Under the pieces are notes generated by a model. The model was not told the DNA's origin and searched no databases. It saw nothing but the letters and a program-made list of their open reading frames with translations. A stretch of 64,000 bases of DNA. Origin: Clostridiaceae bacterium (GTDB lineage Bacteria > Bacillota > Clostridia > Lachnospirales > Lachnospiraceae). This document shows positions 33,898 to 43,000 of the stretch, piece by piece (position 1 is the stretch's first letter; each line of letters starts with the position of its first letter). The stretch spans positions 14,254-78,253 of the forward strand of contig CABIXM010000013.1 in NCBI GenBank assembly GCA_902362725.1, written 5' to 3'. A program made the translations under genes and the position numbers.

Positions 33898-35441
33898 GTA
33901 AACTGATGAATGTATCCTCCAGCCCCCATGCACGGAGCCGTCTGACCACCAGCCGGGTCATGGGCGACGTGATTCTGGCGCTTTTACCGGCTACAGCCAT
34001 GGGCATCTATCATTTTGGAAGCTCCGCGCTGATGATGATTCTGGTGTCCATCGCGGCGGCGGTTCTGACAGAGTTTTTATTTGATAAGGCAACCAGAAGA
34101 GAGAACACGATTACAGATTGCAGCGCGATTGTCACAGGACTTCTCCTGGCGCTTTGCCTTCCGAACGGCGTTCCCCTTTACATACCGGTTCTCGGAAGCG
34201 TATTTGCGATCCTGTTTACCAAGTGCTGCTTCGGCGGACTGGGACATAACTTTATGAACCCGGCCCTGTCCGGACGCTGTTTTCTGCTGATTTCCTTTGC
34301 AAGCGCCATGTCCACCTATACGGTAGACGGCGTCAGCAGCGCTACGCCGCTGGCAGAACTGGCGGCAGGCAATGCAGTGAGCCTGGTACAGACCTTTTTA
34401 GGCTCCAATAACGGCGTCATTGGCTGTTCCACAGCGGGACTTTTGCTTGGCGGTATCTATCTGCTGATCGTGGGCGGCATCACCTGGGAGATCCCGGCGT
34501 CCGTGCTGGTATCCTTTACTGCGTTTATCGCCCTGTTCGGCGGTCACGGCTTTGATGTTCCGTACCTGCTTCTGCAGCTGGCAGGCGGCGGCATTGTGAT
34601 GGGAGCCTTCTTTATGGCGACTGACCCGGTTACCTGTCCGCTGGCTTCCAAAGGACAGCTGATTTACGGTGTGGTTCTTGGTATTCTGGCCGCAGTCTTC
34701 CGTGTATATGGAAGCTCCGCAGACTCCGTAAGCTACGCCATCATCATTTGCAATATGTTTGTTCCGCTGATTGACGAGATTTCTATTCCGGTTCCTTTCG
34801 GCTATCGGAAGAAGAAAGAGGGTGGAAAGAAGATTCCGGCCGCAGCCATAGCCCTCTGTGTGATTACCCTGATTGCAGGCGTGGCCTTAAGCGGCGTATA
34901 CAAGATGACGGAAGGCAAGATTGCCGAGCAGCAGCTGGCAGCCAAGGCAGCTTCCTACCGGGAGGTTTGCCCGGATGCGGCAGAGTTTACTTATGACGAT
35001 GCACTGACCGCCAAGGTGGACGCTCTGAACGGCGAGGTATACGGCACTGATTTCGGAAAGGCTTATATCAATGAAGTCATCGTAGGAAAGGACGCTTCCG
35101 GCAAAGTGGCAGGCTATGTTATCAGCGCTTCCAGCGGCGACGGTATGGAAGGCGAGATCACCATATCGGTAGGTATGGCGGCAGACGGAACCGTGACCGG
35201 TATTTCCTTCACGGTATTGAATGAGACCGCAGGTCTTGGTTCCCTGGTAGGCGAGGACGCTTTCAAGGGTCAGTTTAACGGCGTGAAGACCGATAAGTTC
35301 ACCCTGTTCAAGTCCGGCGGAGCTTCTGCCCCCGGCGAGATCAACGGTGTCTCCGGCGCAACCATTTCCTCCAGCGCTGTGGTGAACGCAGTGAACGCGG
35401 CCGTAGACTTCTTTGAAAATGATATACAGGGAGGGAATTAA
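33894..35441 (+). CDS. RnfD-RnfG fusion: membrane flavoprotein subunits D and G of Rnf complex
   Basis: 515 aa, against about 310-330 for RnfD and about 190-210 for RnfG alone. Residues ~1-300 form the polytopic RnfD domain with covalent-FMN motif VDGVSSATPLAEL. After a basic loop (YRKKKEGGKK, ~303-312) comes the RnfG part: one membrane helix (IPAAAIALCVITLIAGVALS) and an FMN-binding domain with GVSGATISSSAVV, whose Thr would be flavinylated by ApbE. There is no stop, no ribosome site and no frameshift between the parts, and no separate rnfG follows. Fusion would tie the two flavins into one chain. The flanking rnf genes are separate. Confidence 0.92.
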   Translation: MSKLMNVSSSPHARSRLTTSRVMGDVILALLPATAMGIYHFGSSALMMILVSIAAAVLTEFLFDKATRRENTITDCSAIVTGLLLALCLPNGVPLYIPVLGSVFAILFTKCCFGGLGHNFMNPALSGRCFLLISFASAMSTYTVDGVSSATPLAELAAGNAVSLVQTFLGSNNGVIGCSTAGLLLGGIYLLIVGGITWEIPASVLVSFTAFIALFGGHGFDVPYLLLQLAGGGIVMGAFFMATDPVTCPLASKGQLIYGVVLGILAAVFRVYGSSADSVSYAIIICNMFVPLIDEISIPVPFGYRKKKEGGKKIPAAAIALCVITLIAGVALSGVYKMTEGKIAEQQLAAKAASYREVCPDAAEFTYDDALTAKVDALNGEVYGTDFGKAYINEVIVGKDASGKVAGYVISASSGDGMEGEITISVGMAADGTVTGISFTVLNETAGLGSLVGEDAFKGQFNGVKTDKFTLFKSGGASAPGEINGVSGATISSSAVVNAVNAAVDFFENDIQGGN

Positions 35442-35444
35442 ACG

Positions 35445-36122
35445 ATGAAACCTTGTACAGAACGCATCTATAATGGTGTTATAAAAGAAAATCCCACTCT
35501 GGTTCTGATGCTGGGCATGTGTCCCACACTGGCAGTTACCACCTCGGCTGTCAACGGATTTGGAATGGGTGTATCCACACTGGTGGTACTTGTGATGTCC
35601 AATCTGGTTATCTCCGCGCTTCGGAAGATGATTCCGGACGACGTCCGTCTGCCGGCTTATATTGTCATCGTAGCCTCTCTGGTTACGGTGGTAGAGCTTC
35701 TGATGGAAGCTTATGTTCCGTCCATCTACAGCGCACTGGGAATCTATATTCCGCTGATCGTTGTAAACTGTATTATTCTGGGCCGCGCGGAGGCTTACGC
35801 TTCCAAAAATCCGCCTCTGCTGTCCGCCATGGACGGACTGGGCATGGGCCTTGGCTTTACGGTTTCCCTTTCTATCATCGGCTTCATCCGGGAGCTTCTG
35901 GGCGCGGGTACCGTATTCGGAGTGCAGGTGATGCCGGCTGCTTATAAGCCCATCGCTATCTTTATCAAGGCTCCGGGCGCGTTCCTGGTTCTGGCGTTTC
36001 TGGTTATTATCATGAACGCCCTGAAGATTAAGAACCGGGCGGACGCCATGGTACAGGGCTGCGACGGCTGCTGCGCGACCTGCGCGCATGCGAAGAAAGA
36101 AGGAAAGGAGGCGCAGAAATAA
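35445..36122 (+). CDS. rnfE: Rnf complex subunit E
   Basis: 225 aa, six membrane helices with the RnfE/RnfA-type Cys region (GMCPTLAVT near residue 25, LIVVNCIILGRAEAYAS near 105) that in Rnf/NQR holds an intramembrane iron-sulfur site. It is longer than usual at the C-terminus by a tail GCDGCCATCAHAKKEGKEA with four Cys and one His, unusual for this subunit. It starts 4 nt after rnfDG and ends directly at the rnfA start. Confidence 0.93.
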   Translation: MKPCTERIYNGVIKENPTLVLMLGMCPTLAVTTSAVNGFGMGVSTLVVLVMSNLVISALRKMIPDDVRLPAYIVIVASLVTVVELLMEAYVPSIYSALGIYIPLIVVNCIILGRAEAYASKNPPLLSAMDGLGMGLGFTVSLSIIGFIRELLGAGTVFGVQVMPAAYKPIAIFIKAPGAFLVLAFLVIIMNALKIKNRADAMVQGCDGCCATCAHAKKEGKEAQK

Positions 36123-36704
36123 ATGAAATCACTACTTCTGATTATCATTACAACAGCGCTGGTTAATAACGTGGTATTAAGCCAGTTCCTGGGAATCTGT
36201 TCCTTCCTGGGCGTATCCAGATATATCAAGACGTCCTTCAGCCTGGGCGCGGCGGTTATCTTCGTTATCACGGTAGCCTCCGCAGTGGCGAACCTTCTGT
36301 ATACTTACGTACTGACGCCCCTGAATCTGGATTATCTGAAAACCATCGTCTTTATTCTGGTCATCGCGGCTCTGGTGCAGATGGTAGAGATGTTTACGAA
36401 AAAAACTTCTCCGCCCCTTTATAAGGCACTGGGTATCTATCTGCCGCTGATCACCACCAACTGCGCGGTTCTGGGCGTAGCCCTGACCAATGTGCAGGAC
36501 GGTTATAATTTCATCGAGAGCGTACTGGCCGGATTCGGTACCGCAGTGGGTTATACCATTGCCATCGTTCTGCTGGCAGGTATCCGCAGCCGTATTGATG
36601 ATGAGGCTCTGCCGGCTTCCTTAAAGGGCGCGCCCATTGTGCTGATTTGCGCGGCATTGATGGCGATTGCGTTCATGGGATTTGGCGGTCTGGCGCTGTC
36701 ATAA
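36123..36704 (+). CDS. rnfA: Rnf complex subunit A
   Basis: 193 aa, the standard size. Six membrane helices, with the conserved Cys positions in SQFLGICSFLGVS (residue ~25) and LPLITTNCAVLGVAL (~108) that ligate the 2Fe-2S centre between RnfA and RnfE. AAAGGAGGCG lies in the end of rnfE, and the ATG follows the rnfE stop with no gap. It forms the sodium- or proton-translocating core with RnfD and RnfE. Confidence 0.95.
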   Translation: MKSLLLIIITTALVNNVVLSQFLGICSFLGVSRYIKTSFSLGAAVIFVITVASAVANLLYTYVLTPLNLDYLKTIVFILVIAALVQMVEMFTKKTSPPLYKALGIYLPLITTNCAVLGVALTNVQDGYNFIESVLAGFGTAVGYTIAIVLLAGIRSRIDDEALPASLKGAPIVLICAALMAIAFMGFGGLALS

Positions 36705-36714
36705 GGAGGAGAAT

Positions 36715-37503
36715 ATGCAGGAAGTTATTATAGCGACATTGGTAGTAGGCGTAATCGGACTTCTGATCGGCGTAGCTCTGGTGGCAGTCAGCAAGAAGTT
36801 TGCAGTGGAGACCGACGAGCGCGTCGGCCTTGTAAGAGAAAGTCTTCCGGGTAATAACTGCGGAGCCTGCGGTTACGCAGGCTGCGACGCAGTGGCGGCA
36901 GCCATCGTGGAGGGCAGGGCTCCGGTCAATGCCTGCCCGGTGTGCAATGCGGAAGCAGTGAAGAAAATCGGCGATATCATGGGTGTGCAGGCGGAAGCTG
37001 CAGAGCGTAAGGTTGCTTACGTTCACTGCGCGGGAACCTGTGATAAAACCTCTGTCCGGTGCAATTATGTGGGAATTCACGACTGCAGGGCGGCTGTCCT
37101 GTCAGGAATATCTGTCTGGGAATGTGATTACGGTTGTCTGGGCTTTGGCTCCTGTGTGGAAGCCTGTAAGTTCGGCGCGCTCCGTGTAGAAAACGGCGTA
37201 GCCATCGTAGACGAAAGCAAGTGCGCCGGCTGCGGTAAATGCGCCAAGGCCTGTCCCAAGGGACTCATTGAGCTGGTACCGGCGGACAAGAAGATAGCGG
37301 TGCGCTGCGCAAGCCGCGACCGTGGACCTGCTGTGAAGAAGGCCTGCACCGCGGGCTGTCTGGGCTGCGGCGTCTGCGCGAAGCAGTGCGAGCACGAGGC
37401 CATCACCGTGGATGGTAATCTGGCCCATATCGACTATACCAAGTGCGTGGGCTGCGGCAAGTGCGCGGAGAAGTGCCCGGCTAAGATCATCGAAATGTTT
37501 TAA
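36715..37503 (+). CDS. rnfB: Rnf complex subunit B (polyferredoxin)
   Basis: 262 aa. An N-terminal membrane helix (IIATLVVGVIGLLIGVALVA) is followed by the RnfB 4Fe-4S domain NNCGACGYAGCDAVA ... NACPV. Four ferredoxin-type cysteine sets follow (CDYGCLGFGSCVEACK, CAGCGKCAKACP, CTAGCLGCGVCAKQCE, CVGCGKCAEKCP). It accepts electrons from reduced ferredoxin and passes them into the complex. AAGGAGG sits 8 nt before ATG 36715. It completes a full set C, DG, E, A, B in the order usual for Firmicutes. Confidence 0.95.
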   Translation: MQEVIIATLVVGVIGLLIGVALVAVSKKFAVETDERVGLVRESLPGNNCGACGYAGCDAVAAAIVEGRAPVNACPVCNAEAVKKIGDIMGVQAEAAERKVAYVHCAGTCDKTSVRCNYVGIHDCRAAVLSGISVWECDYGCLGFGSCVEACKFGALRVENGVAIVDESKCAGCGKCAKACPKGLIELVPADKKIAVRCASRDRGPAVKKACTAGCLGCGVCAKQCEHEAITVDGNLAHIDYTKCVGCGKCAEKCPAKIIEMF

Positions 37504-37526
37504 AATATGGATTTGAGGTTATGATA

Positions 37527-38591
37527 ATGAAGCGAATCATGTCAGTCATTCTGGGAACACTGGGTCTTCTGATTGCGGCGCTCTGTATTCGGCAATACGG
37601 AAAAGAAGACGGGGGAACAGCCTGTACCAGACAGCTTTTCGCCATGGATACGGTTATGAGCTTTACCGCTTACGGACCGAAGGCGGAGGAGGCTGTGGAC
37701 GCAGCCATGAAGGAAATCGAACGACTGGATGCTTTGCTTTCCACAGGAAATGAATCCAGTGAGATCTCGCAGCTGAATGCTGCGGGATCTTTTCTGGTAT
37801 CTGAGGATACTTTGAAATTACTGGAAGAAGCGGAAAGCATCCTGCAGTCCACGGGCGGTCTTTTTGACGTGACGGTCTATCCGCTGATGCAGCTCTGGGG
37901 ATTCCCTGCCGGGGACTATCGGGTGCCGACACAGGAAGAAATTTCCAGCACGCTTTCGCTGGTGGACGCTGCGCAGATTCAGATAGAAGGCGCGCAGGTG
38001 ACTCTGGGCGAGGGGCAGCAGGTGGATCTGGGCGGTATCGCCAAGGGCTACGCCTCCGACCGGGTCATGGAGCTTTACCGGGAGTACGGCGTGACTTCGG
38101 GTATGGTGTCCCTGGGCGGCAATATCGAGACCCTGGGGACGAAACCGGACGGGACAGACTGGAAAATCGGAATTCGGAATCCGGAGATTTCGTCCGGATC
38201 CGGAAGCGGGACTGAGGACGTGCTGCTGGCGCTGGAGGTGGAGAATCAGGCCGTGATTACCTCCGGCGGATATGAGCGCTATTTTGAGGAGAACGGGGAG
38301 ACCTATATCCACATCCTGGATCCCCGCACCGGCTACCCGGCAGATTCCGGCCTGCTTTCCGTGACCGTTGTATCGGAAAACGGTATGCTGGCGGACGCTT
38401 TGTCTACTTCTCTTTATATCATGGGCGAGGCAGATGCGGCAGAGTACTGGCGGATCCATGGAAATGACGAAGGGAACAGCTTTGAGCTGGTTCTGGTGGA
38501 TACTTCCGGAAAGGTCTATGCAACGGAAGGGCTGCGTGATAAGATAGAGATGAGGGACGCGGCGCAGAGGCTGGAGATCGTGGAGCGCTAG
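37527..38591 (+). CDS. apbE: FAD:protein FMN transferase
   Basis: 354 aa. A signal/anchor helix (MSVILGTLGLLIAALCI) precedes an ApbE domain: RQLFAMDTVMSFTAYG, the Mg/FAD site LGGIAKGYASDRV, MVSLGGNIETLG and HILDPRTGYP. ApbE cleaves FAD and esterifies FMN to a Thr in S(G/A)AT motifs outside the membrane. Both such motifs occur in the RnfDG protein upstream, so it is the maturation enzyme of the complex. ATG 37527 has GAGG at 8 nt; the ATG two codons earlier is too close to it. 23 nt after rnfB. Confidence 0.93.
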   Translation: MKRIMSVILGTLGLLIAALCIRQYGKEDGGTACTRQLFAMDTVMSFTAYGPKAEEAVDAAMKEIERLDALLSTGNESSEISQLNAAGSFLVSEDTLKLLEEAESILQSTGGLFDVTVYPLMQLWGFPAGDYRVPTQEEISSTLSLVDAAQIQIEGAQVTLGEGQQVDLGGIAKGYASDRVMELYREYGVTSGMVSLGGNIETLGTKPDGTDWKIGIRNPEISSGSGSGTEDVLLALEVENQAVITSGGYERYFEENGETYIHILDPRTGYPADSGLLSVTVVSENGMLADALSTSLYIMGEADAAEYWRIHGNDEGNSFELVLVDTSGKVYATEGLRDKIEMRDAAQRLEIVER

Positions 38592-38648
38592 AGAATTGCG
38601 CAGTGAAAAAGAGTGGGCAGAAAGTATTGTAAAGGATAATGGTTCAGA

Positions 38649-39047
38649 ATGACAGAGAAGATGCGGACGGGACAGAATCGAAAAGCAGTTTACATCGTGG
38701 CGGCGCTCTGCGCTTTGATCTTCCTTGGGGGAATCGGCGGCATGATCTGGAATCTGACCCGAAGCCACGGCAGACAGGTGGAAATTCTGCAGGATGGGAA
38801 AATCCTGTATACACTGGATTTGGCTCAGGCGGGGGATCAGACCTTTACCGTGACCTACGGGGGCAGAAGCAATGAAATCGAGATCCGGGATCACCAGATC
38901 CGCGTGAAAGCAGCGGACTGCCCCGACCAGATCTGTGTCCACATGGACTGGCTGGAGGCCGCTCCCATCGTATGTCTGCCGAACCGGCTGAGCATTCAGT
39001 ACGCGGACGGAGAGAGCGCGTCCGGGCTGGACGCGGTGGCGAACTAA
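38649..39047 (+). CDS. NusG domain II-containing membrane-anchored protein
   Basis: 132 aa. One N-terminal helix (AVYIVAALCALIFLGGIGGMIW), then a small beta domain (EILQDGKILYTLDL ... NEIEIRDHQIRVKAADCPDQICVHM) of the NusG domain II type, common in secreted Firmicute proteins. A CPDQIC Cys pair could be redox-active or bind metal. It occurs regularly beside ApbE, RnfB-like and HepSI genes in Firmicutes, hinting at a role in envelope redox or quinone pathways, but its function is not established. Its ribosome site is weak. Confidence 0.8.
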   Translation: MTEKMRTGQNRKAVYIVAALCALIFLGGIGGMIWNLTRSHGRQVEILQDGKILYTLDLAQAGDQTFTVTYGGRSNEIEIRDHQIRVKAADCPDQICVHMDWLEAAPIVCLPNRLSIQYADGESASGLDAVAN

Positions 39048-39140
39048 AAATGTAAATATTTCGTAATGCCAGATGAAAAGATATAATATAATCTTTAGGC
39101 AGGTATGAATATTTTAGTAGTTAAAAAAGAAAGGGCCGTC

Positions 39141-39656
39141 ATGAAGGATCATCCATCAGAAAAAAGAATGACAACCGGAAAACTCACTGAGCTGGCGCTG
39201 CTGACAGCGGCAGCTCTGATTTTATATGTGGTGGAGCTCCAGATTCCGAATCCCATCCCGATTCCAGGCGCGAAACTGGGGCTGGCCAATATCGTGACGG
39301 TCTACGCAGTCTACCGCTACCGCCCCGGCGAGGTGCTGATGGTGGTACTGGTCCGCATTTTCTTAGGCTCCCTCTTTGGAGGCAGCATGATGACCTTCCT
39401 CTACAGCCTGACCGGAAGCCTGCTCTGCCTGCTTGGCATGCTGCTTCTCCGTCACATGGTCAGCGGCCGCGCCATTTGGCTGGCCAGCGTCCTGGGCGCC
39501 GTCCTCCACAACACCGGCCAGATGCTGGTGGCAGTGGCAATTGCCGGAAAAGGCATGCTGTTTTACCTGCCCTTTCTGATGACGGCCGGCTGTGTGGCAG
39601 GAGCCTTTACGGGCCTGTGCGCCCAGCTGGTGCTGAACCGGCTTGGGAGACAGTAA
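39141..39656 (+). CDS. Gx transporter family protein (heptaprenyl diphosphate synthase component I-like)
   Basis: 171 aa, five to six membrane helices. Landmarks: ELQIPNPIPIPGAKLGLANIVTV (a Pro/Gly-rich loop at residues ~32-55) and LVRIFLGSLFGGSMMTFLYSL. This family (HepSI/Gx transporter, ECF S-component-like fold) is commonly annotated as heptaprenyl diphosphate synthase subunit I, but a transport role is more likely from its membrane nature. ATG 39141 has AAAGGG upstream, while the upstream ATG at 39105 lacks one. Last gene of the rnf-apbE run. Confidence 0.82.
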   Translation: MKDHPSEKRMTTGKLTELALLTAAALILYVVELQIPNPIPIPGAKLGLANIVTVYAVYRYRPGEVLMVVLVRIFLGSLFGGSMMTFLYSLTGSLLCLLGMLLLRHMVSGRAIWLASVLGAVLHNTGQMLVAVAIAGKGMLFYLPFLMTAGCVAGAFTGLCAQLVLNRLGRQ

Positions 39657-39760
39657 AAAATACTGTAAAAATAGTGAAAATTAGTGTAAAAATAATGAAA
39701 AAAATAAAAGAGTATACCCATAAAAGAAGAGAATTCAGGACTATGTGGTAGTAGTGAGGT

Positions 39761-39952
39761 ATGGACGTGGAAGAAATCGGGCAGAAAATTCTGTCTGCCT
39801 GTTCACCCCGGCCCATGCTGATGGGTGCGCAGCGCAATGCTTTGAGGGCGTTCAACGCGGGAGTCTCATTATCCTGCCTGTGCATCCTCGCCCACAGGCT
39901 GCCACACCTGTTTCGCAGCCTGGTTTTGTCGCTCACACAAGAGAAAAAATAA
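39761..39952 (+). CDS. Possible small ORF, 63 codons, uncertain
   Basis: ATG 39761 is preceded by GTGAGG, too close for a good ribosome site. The product would be 63 aa with a Leu/Cys-rich middle (GVSLSCLCILAHRL). The DNA is rich in small inverted repeats (CCCAT-GCTG-ATGGG near 39812; CCTGTG/CACAGG near 39878-39898) and ends in the terminator at 39944-39992, so a structured RNA is equally possible. No family recognised. The rest of 39657-40030 is AT-rich and empty. Confidence 0.25.
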   Translation: MDVEEIGQKILSACSPRPMLMGAQRNALRAFNAGVSLSCLCILAHRLPHLFRSLVLSLTQEKK

Positions 39953-39992
39953 ACGCGGTGGGGTTTCTTGATCCCCGACCGCGTTTATTTTT
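39944..39992. terminator. Strong bidirectional terminator
   Basis: Arms AAATAAACGCGGT (39947-39959) and ACCGCGTTTATTT (39978-39990), with an inner GGGG/CCCC pair. It ends transcripts from the rnf side and from the giant surface-protein gene. Confidence 0.85.
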
Positions 39993-40030
39993 GTCCGCTG
40001 ATATACGGGCAAATCGTTTTTTATTGTAGG

Positions 40031-43000
40031 TTACTTTCTTGTACCATCCGAGCCGATGGTATATCCGTCAATGGTGGTATTCACCGCCATCGTCCCGTCT
40101 GGGTAGAAGTAGTACCACTTTCCGTCAATCTGCTTCCAGCCGCCGGCAAACATCATTCCGGTAGTCTTATCCAGCCAGTACCACTTCTGTTCATCGGAGA
40201 GCCAGCCCTTCACCGGCTCCCCGTTTCTGTAATAGTTCCACTGGCCGCTGTCATTCTGCTGCCAGCCGTTTGCGGCCTGCGGGTCAATGACGATTTCCAC
40301 AAACCGCCGCAGGGCCGTGGCGACCTCGGCGCGGGTGGCGGTTCCCTTGGGGTCGAATTTATTTCCATTCTTCCCGGCCAGGATGCCTGCCTGCTGCATG
40401 GACTTGACCGCATCTTTCGCCCAGCTGCTGATCTTTGCGTTGTCCGCAAAAGTCACCGCCTGGAGGGTTTTCGGAAGGTCGTAGCCCAGCTTTTTGGCGT
40501 AATTTGCCATGATGACCGCCATCTGTTCCCGGTTGATGTTGGTATCCGGCGCAAAGGTGGTGGCGGTAACGCCGCCCACAATTCCGGTCTGCGCCGCCCA
40601 GTTCACATAGGGCGCATAGTAAGCGTCGGCTTTCACATCGTTGAATTTCCCGGTCTGGTAGCTGTCCGGGTTGATGCCCGCCAGCCGCCCCAGGGCGGTG
40701 ACGAACATTCCTCTGGTCATGCCGGTGCCCGGGCTAAAGGTGGTGTCGCTGGTGCCGGAGAGCAGTCCCCGGCTGGCTGCAAAGAGGATGTTGTCCGCAG
40801 CCCAATGGTTATGAATATCGGTAAAGGCCGGGGCAGGGTTCTTGTAGCCCACGCCATAGACGCTGAAATGACCGGTTTCAAAAACCACCGCTTTCAGGTT
40901 GGCATTGTAGCTGGATTTGGTGATCCATTCCACCTTGCCAGCGTCATCTACATAGACTGCGTACAGGTTTCCGGCAGCTTCTTCCTTTGCTGGGGTGTAG
41001 GGCAGGCGCACCGAGACAGTATGGCCGTTTAGGTTGGTAATCGGCGTCTCCTTGCCGCCGGAGAGGTACACCAGCGACAGGTCATAGGCCGGTCTTGTTT
41101 CTATGGCGGCTTTGGCCTCGGTAGAACGCAGCGCATCCACCTTATCTGCCCGGAGGATGATGTCCCCTCCAGCGGAGGCGGTATCCAGCTGCTTCAGAGT
41201 ATCCAGCCCGATATTAACCGAAACCAGATGGTCTGTTGCTACGGTAAACTGCCGGACGTTTTCTTTAACCAGCAGATCCAATGTCTGCGCCTTGATGGTC
41301 ACGTTAAAAGAGGTCTGGCCTGCCGCCGGGGTGATGGGAACGGTAACGGCAATCCCGTTTTCGGCTATGCCGTTCTTTTTCGCATCCTGTTTGGCCTTGC
41401 CGATGGCGGACTGGACAGAGCTGTTGTCCACCGATACATTACCGTTTTTATCCGGCTTAACTGGCTTGGTTTCTCTGGTGACAGGAGAATCCGGTTTGTC
41501 CGGTTTGCCCGGTTTGTTCGGTTTGTCCGGTTTGTCCGGTTTGTTCGGTTTGCCGGTGTCCGGCTGACTGGCATTTCCAGAGTTACCGGAATCGCCGGAG
41601 GACGAACCGCCGGAGGAGGAGCCGCCGCCGCCGGACGAGCCGCCGGAGGAGGAGCCGCCGCCGCTGGACGAGCCACCGGAGGAGGAGCCGCCGTCGCCGC
41701 TGGAAGGCCGATCGGAAACGGTCAGTGTTCCAGAAACATAGGTGATCTCATAGTTGTCATTTGACAGCGTACCCGCAATGTTGATTGCAGTTTTGCCGGG
41801 TTTGCTCATATCCGGTGTCTGCGCGTAAGTCAATGTTACCGTGCCGCTCAGGGTGTCTGCACCAACCAGACCTTCCACCTTGTAATCCTTATCTGCTTCC
41901 GGGCTTCTCAGATCGGGCGCGGTGCTGCCGGTGTAGGCACTCTTGTCAAGCGCCGTAACGGTGACCGCTTTCTTCGCTACGGTCACAGTCACGTTCTGTT
42001 CTGCCACATCTGCGTACTCTGCGTTTCCCTGAACCTTATACCAAACAGTGTATTCCCCGGCGTTTTTCGCTGTGGGGATCTGCTCACTCCACTCAGAATC
42101 GCCAAGCCGGTAGAGCATTGTGCCGCCAGTGGTCTTGCCTGCTGTAACCAGAGCCTGTTCTGCACCATTGTAGGTCAGTGTATTGACCGTAGGTGCCGTA
42201 ACAGTGGAGACAAGCTTGTTGGTCGCATTGACATTGACGGTCAGAGTGATGTCCTCATAGTTTGCGCTCTTGATCACTACGGTCACTGTGCCCACAGAGC
42301 CGGTGGTCTTCACGTCATTTTTCTGAATGGGCAGGGTCAGCTCGCCGTTTTCCACCTTCGCGCCGCTGGTGTAGTAGCCGTCATTGAGTTTGATCTCGCC
42401 AAGCTCATAGGTGGGTGCACCGTACTCTTTGGGCGTTTCCAGCGTGGGCAGGGCGGGGAGCGTCACAGTGTAGGTCTTTTCGTGGCCGTTTACAATGACG
42501 AGCGCAGTTTCCTTGGTGAAGTCAGGCGCAGCGGCCTTGGTGATGCTGCCAGTGGTCATGAAACTGCTCTGCTCCAGGGCGTAATTCTTCGCGGTCTGCC
42601 CCAGCAGGGTCACTGTGGCAGTGATGCTCTTGCCGCTGCCCACACCGGCATCGTCAAAGCTGGCGGTGACGGTGTAGTCTGTGCCTCGGTTCAAGGTCAC
42701 TTTGTCGAAGGTCACGCTGGAGATGTCCGCGTTTGTCGTGCCATCATAGGGCTTGGACGCAGCCGTTACCCCAGAGAGCGTCAGCGGCTTCTTCCCAATG
42801 CTGACCGCCACGCTGGCGGGTGTGGTATCGTTGTGGTTTGCATCGCCAATCACCCGATACCACACGGTATATGCTCCGGCATCGGTGCCGACAGGGATGT
42901 CCTGGCTGTATGTGCCGTTCTCGGTCAGGCTGTACTGCATGGTGCCGCCGCTGGTCACGCTGCCCGCGGTAATGAGTGCCTGCGCCTGGCCGGTATAGGT

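Noticed and set aside
41480..41570. Short tandem repeats that could suggest a CRISPR or VNTR array
   Set aside because: The units are 9-nt coding repeats for the PDKPNKP linker. There are no spacers and no cas genes, although length variation between strains remains possible.
41228..41764. Plus-strand frame with a striking RFVRFVRF repeat
   Set aside because: It is the antisense reading of the Lys/Pro/Asp and Gly/Ser linkers of the giant surface protein; the periodicity comes from those codons.
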